Positions 42,983-43,938 of a DNA stretch of 43,938 nt are shown piece after piece. The notes below the pieces were generated by a model. It was not told where the DNA came from, did no database searches, and saw nothing but the letters and a program-made list of their open reading frames with translations. This DNA is from Symploca sp. SIO1C2. GTDB lineage: Bacteria > Cyanobacteriota > Cyanobacteriia > Cyanobacteriales > Coleofasciculaceae. The stretch is taken from assembly GCA_010672925.1 (NCBI GenBank), contig JAAHFP010000044.1, positions 2,524-46,461 of the forward strand, written 5' to 3'. Position 1 is the first letter of the stretch; each line of letters begins with the position of its first letter. A program made the translations under genes and the position numbers.

Positions 42983-43924
42983 TTAGCCATTAACCATTAT
43001 CCAATCTAATAAAATTTGATTTACTTGCTCAGGACATTCATCATGGAGACAGTGACCAGCATTAGCTAACTCTACTAACTTCAGATTGGGGTTGAGACTA
43101 GCTAACTGGCGTGCTGACTTCGGAGGAATCATCCGGTCTTCCAGACCCCATAGTAAAAGCATGGGAACATTGATCTGGGGTAAGATACTTTTGACATTGG
43201 GACTAAACTGAGCAGAAGTCATCCTCCTAACTAAAGTGCTAAAAGTAGCAGCAGCACCTCGGTCTTGAGCAGGAACTGTGAGAATTTCGACCAATTCATC
43301 AGTAATCGCCTCTGGGTTAGCATAAGCCATCCCTGCCCACTTACGGACAAACCCGGGGCGTCTGACTAAATAAAACAGGCTTTGGAGAAGTACCGGTGAT
43401 GCTACTAGGCTTTCAAGAGTAACAACTACTGGTTCGAGCCAAGAGGGAATCATCTCCTCTCGCGCCTGCAAATCCGGCAAATTGATCATGGCAAAACCTT
43501 TGACTATTTCTGGATGCTTGGCAGCAGCGGCCAGACAAACCAATGAGCCGATGGAGTTACCTACTAAAATTACTGGTTGTCTGATCAAGGCTTGCCAAAA
43601 TTCATAAACCTGCTCTACCCAGAGACTAATCTTGTAGTCAGTTGATGCCTTCCTTGACGCACCAAAGCCTAGCAGATCCAGGGCATAAACTGTATGATGT
43701 TGGCCTAAGACTTCGAGATTATGACGCCAATGCCCAATGGATGCTCCAAACCCATGGATCAGTATTATGGGTATCCCTGTGGTTTGAGCCGTTGATGGTG
43801 GTCGAAGATAGGTATAGCGAGTTTGCCAACCTCGCCATACCCAGTCTCTTTGAGAGCCTACTCTTTGCTGCCAAGGCACAGGAATGGTCACTTTGATTGC
43901 TTCAACTTCAAAAACTTTTACCAA
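42983..43924 (-). CDS. Alpha/beta hydrolase fold protein
   Basis: This 313-residue hydrolase shows PIILIHGFGASIGHWRHNL (oxyanion-hole HGFG), DLLGFGAS, the nucleophile Ser124 in GNSIGSLVCLAAAA, the acid Asp263 in LLLWGLEDRMIPP, and His291 in NAGHCLHDE. The cap domain lies at about 150-220. It belongs to the large MenH/haloalkane-dehalogenase-like group common in cyanobacteria; the ester or other substrate cannot be told. The gene is complete, starting 14 bases before the window end. Its end lies in degenerate ATTATCCAATCT-type sequence next to ATTAGCA units. Confidence 0.88.
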   Translation of the reverse strand: MVKVFEVEAIKVTIPVPWQQRVGSQRDWVWRGWQTRYTYLRPPSTAQTTGIPIILIHGFGASIGHWRHNLEVLGQHHTVYALDLLGFGASRKASTDYKISLWVEQVYEFWQALIRQPVILVGNSIGSLVCLAAAAKHPEIVKGFAMINLPDLQAREEMIPSWLEPVVVTLESLVASPVLLQSLFYLVRRPGFVRKWAGMAYANPEAITDELVEILTVPAQDRGAAATFSTLVRRMTSAQFSPNVKSILPQINVPMLLLWGLEDRMIPPKSARQLASLNPNLKLVELANAGHCLHDECPEQVNQILLDWIMVNG

Positions 43925-43938
43925 CTTCTTCTATATTA

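Noticed and set aside
1-43938. tRNA, rRNA, tmRNA or riboswitch genes
   Set aside because: I scanned gaps for T-loop-like and cloverleaf patterns and found none that I could support by eye.

Overview
The window is a piece of a cyanobacterial chromosome. Three things point there: the HIP1 octamer (GCGATCGC) recurs throughout; several genes belong to families largely restricted to cyanobacteria and plastids (Ycf23/DUF561, Uma2, ComB-like, CHAT-TPR proteins, DUF1868); and heptamer/octamer tandem repeats (STRRs) fill nearly every gap. The repeat load and the CHAT and NACHT genes suggest a large genome of a filamentous species; I cannot name the genus. No tRNA, rRNA, CRISPR array, transposase or phage gene was seen.

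Layout. 1-2250: a polytopic GT-C-like membrane protein, then a 50-51 bp tandem array. 2257-4184: an FAD-linked oxidase split by a heptamer array, then an emfourin-type protease inhibitor. 4283-6661: a CopA-type Cu P-ATPase with an in-frame repeat insertion. 6943-11461: a codirectional trio of a CHAT protease with TPRs, a small acidic protein and a two-helix CorA-like membrane protein, the best candidate for an undescribed protease-effector module. 11697-13768: a DUF433 antitoxin with a decayed toxin remnant, two small unknown proteins and a lipoprotein whose start lies in a repeat. 13894-17940: a giant GT39-like protein carrying several different repeat insertions. 18185-20836: a glutathionyl-hydroquinone reductase-like GST, an EF-hand protein and an orphan Dam-type methylase. 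20849-24776: a NACHT/pentapeptide-repeat protein between inverted repeat arms, one arm interrupted by a nested MITE. 24798-28905: an RTX protein and a secreted CHAT-TPR protein. 29145-38459: metabolic and accessory genes (two PLP aminotransferases, PD-(D/E)XK protein, Ycf23, FetB-like permease, M48 protease, ComB-like, Uma2, a small overlapping pair with an aspartic-protease-like member). 38488-43924: TVP38 membrane protein, Tat-exported clostripain-like peptidase, HolA, a 2H phosphoesterase-like protein and an alpha/beta hydrolase.

Two themes stand out. First, repeats do not stay between genes. They supply start codons, stop codons and C-termini, and are inserted in frame into CopA and the 1348-residue glycosyltransferase; one array splits an oxidase by frameshift. 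Second, the window is rich in caspase-like and conflict-type genes: two CHAT proteins, one C11 peptidase, a NACHT NTPase, a toxin-antitoxin relic, a PD-(D/E)XK protein and an orphan methylase. All functions are inferred from sequence motifs read by eye; no database search was run.
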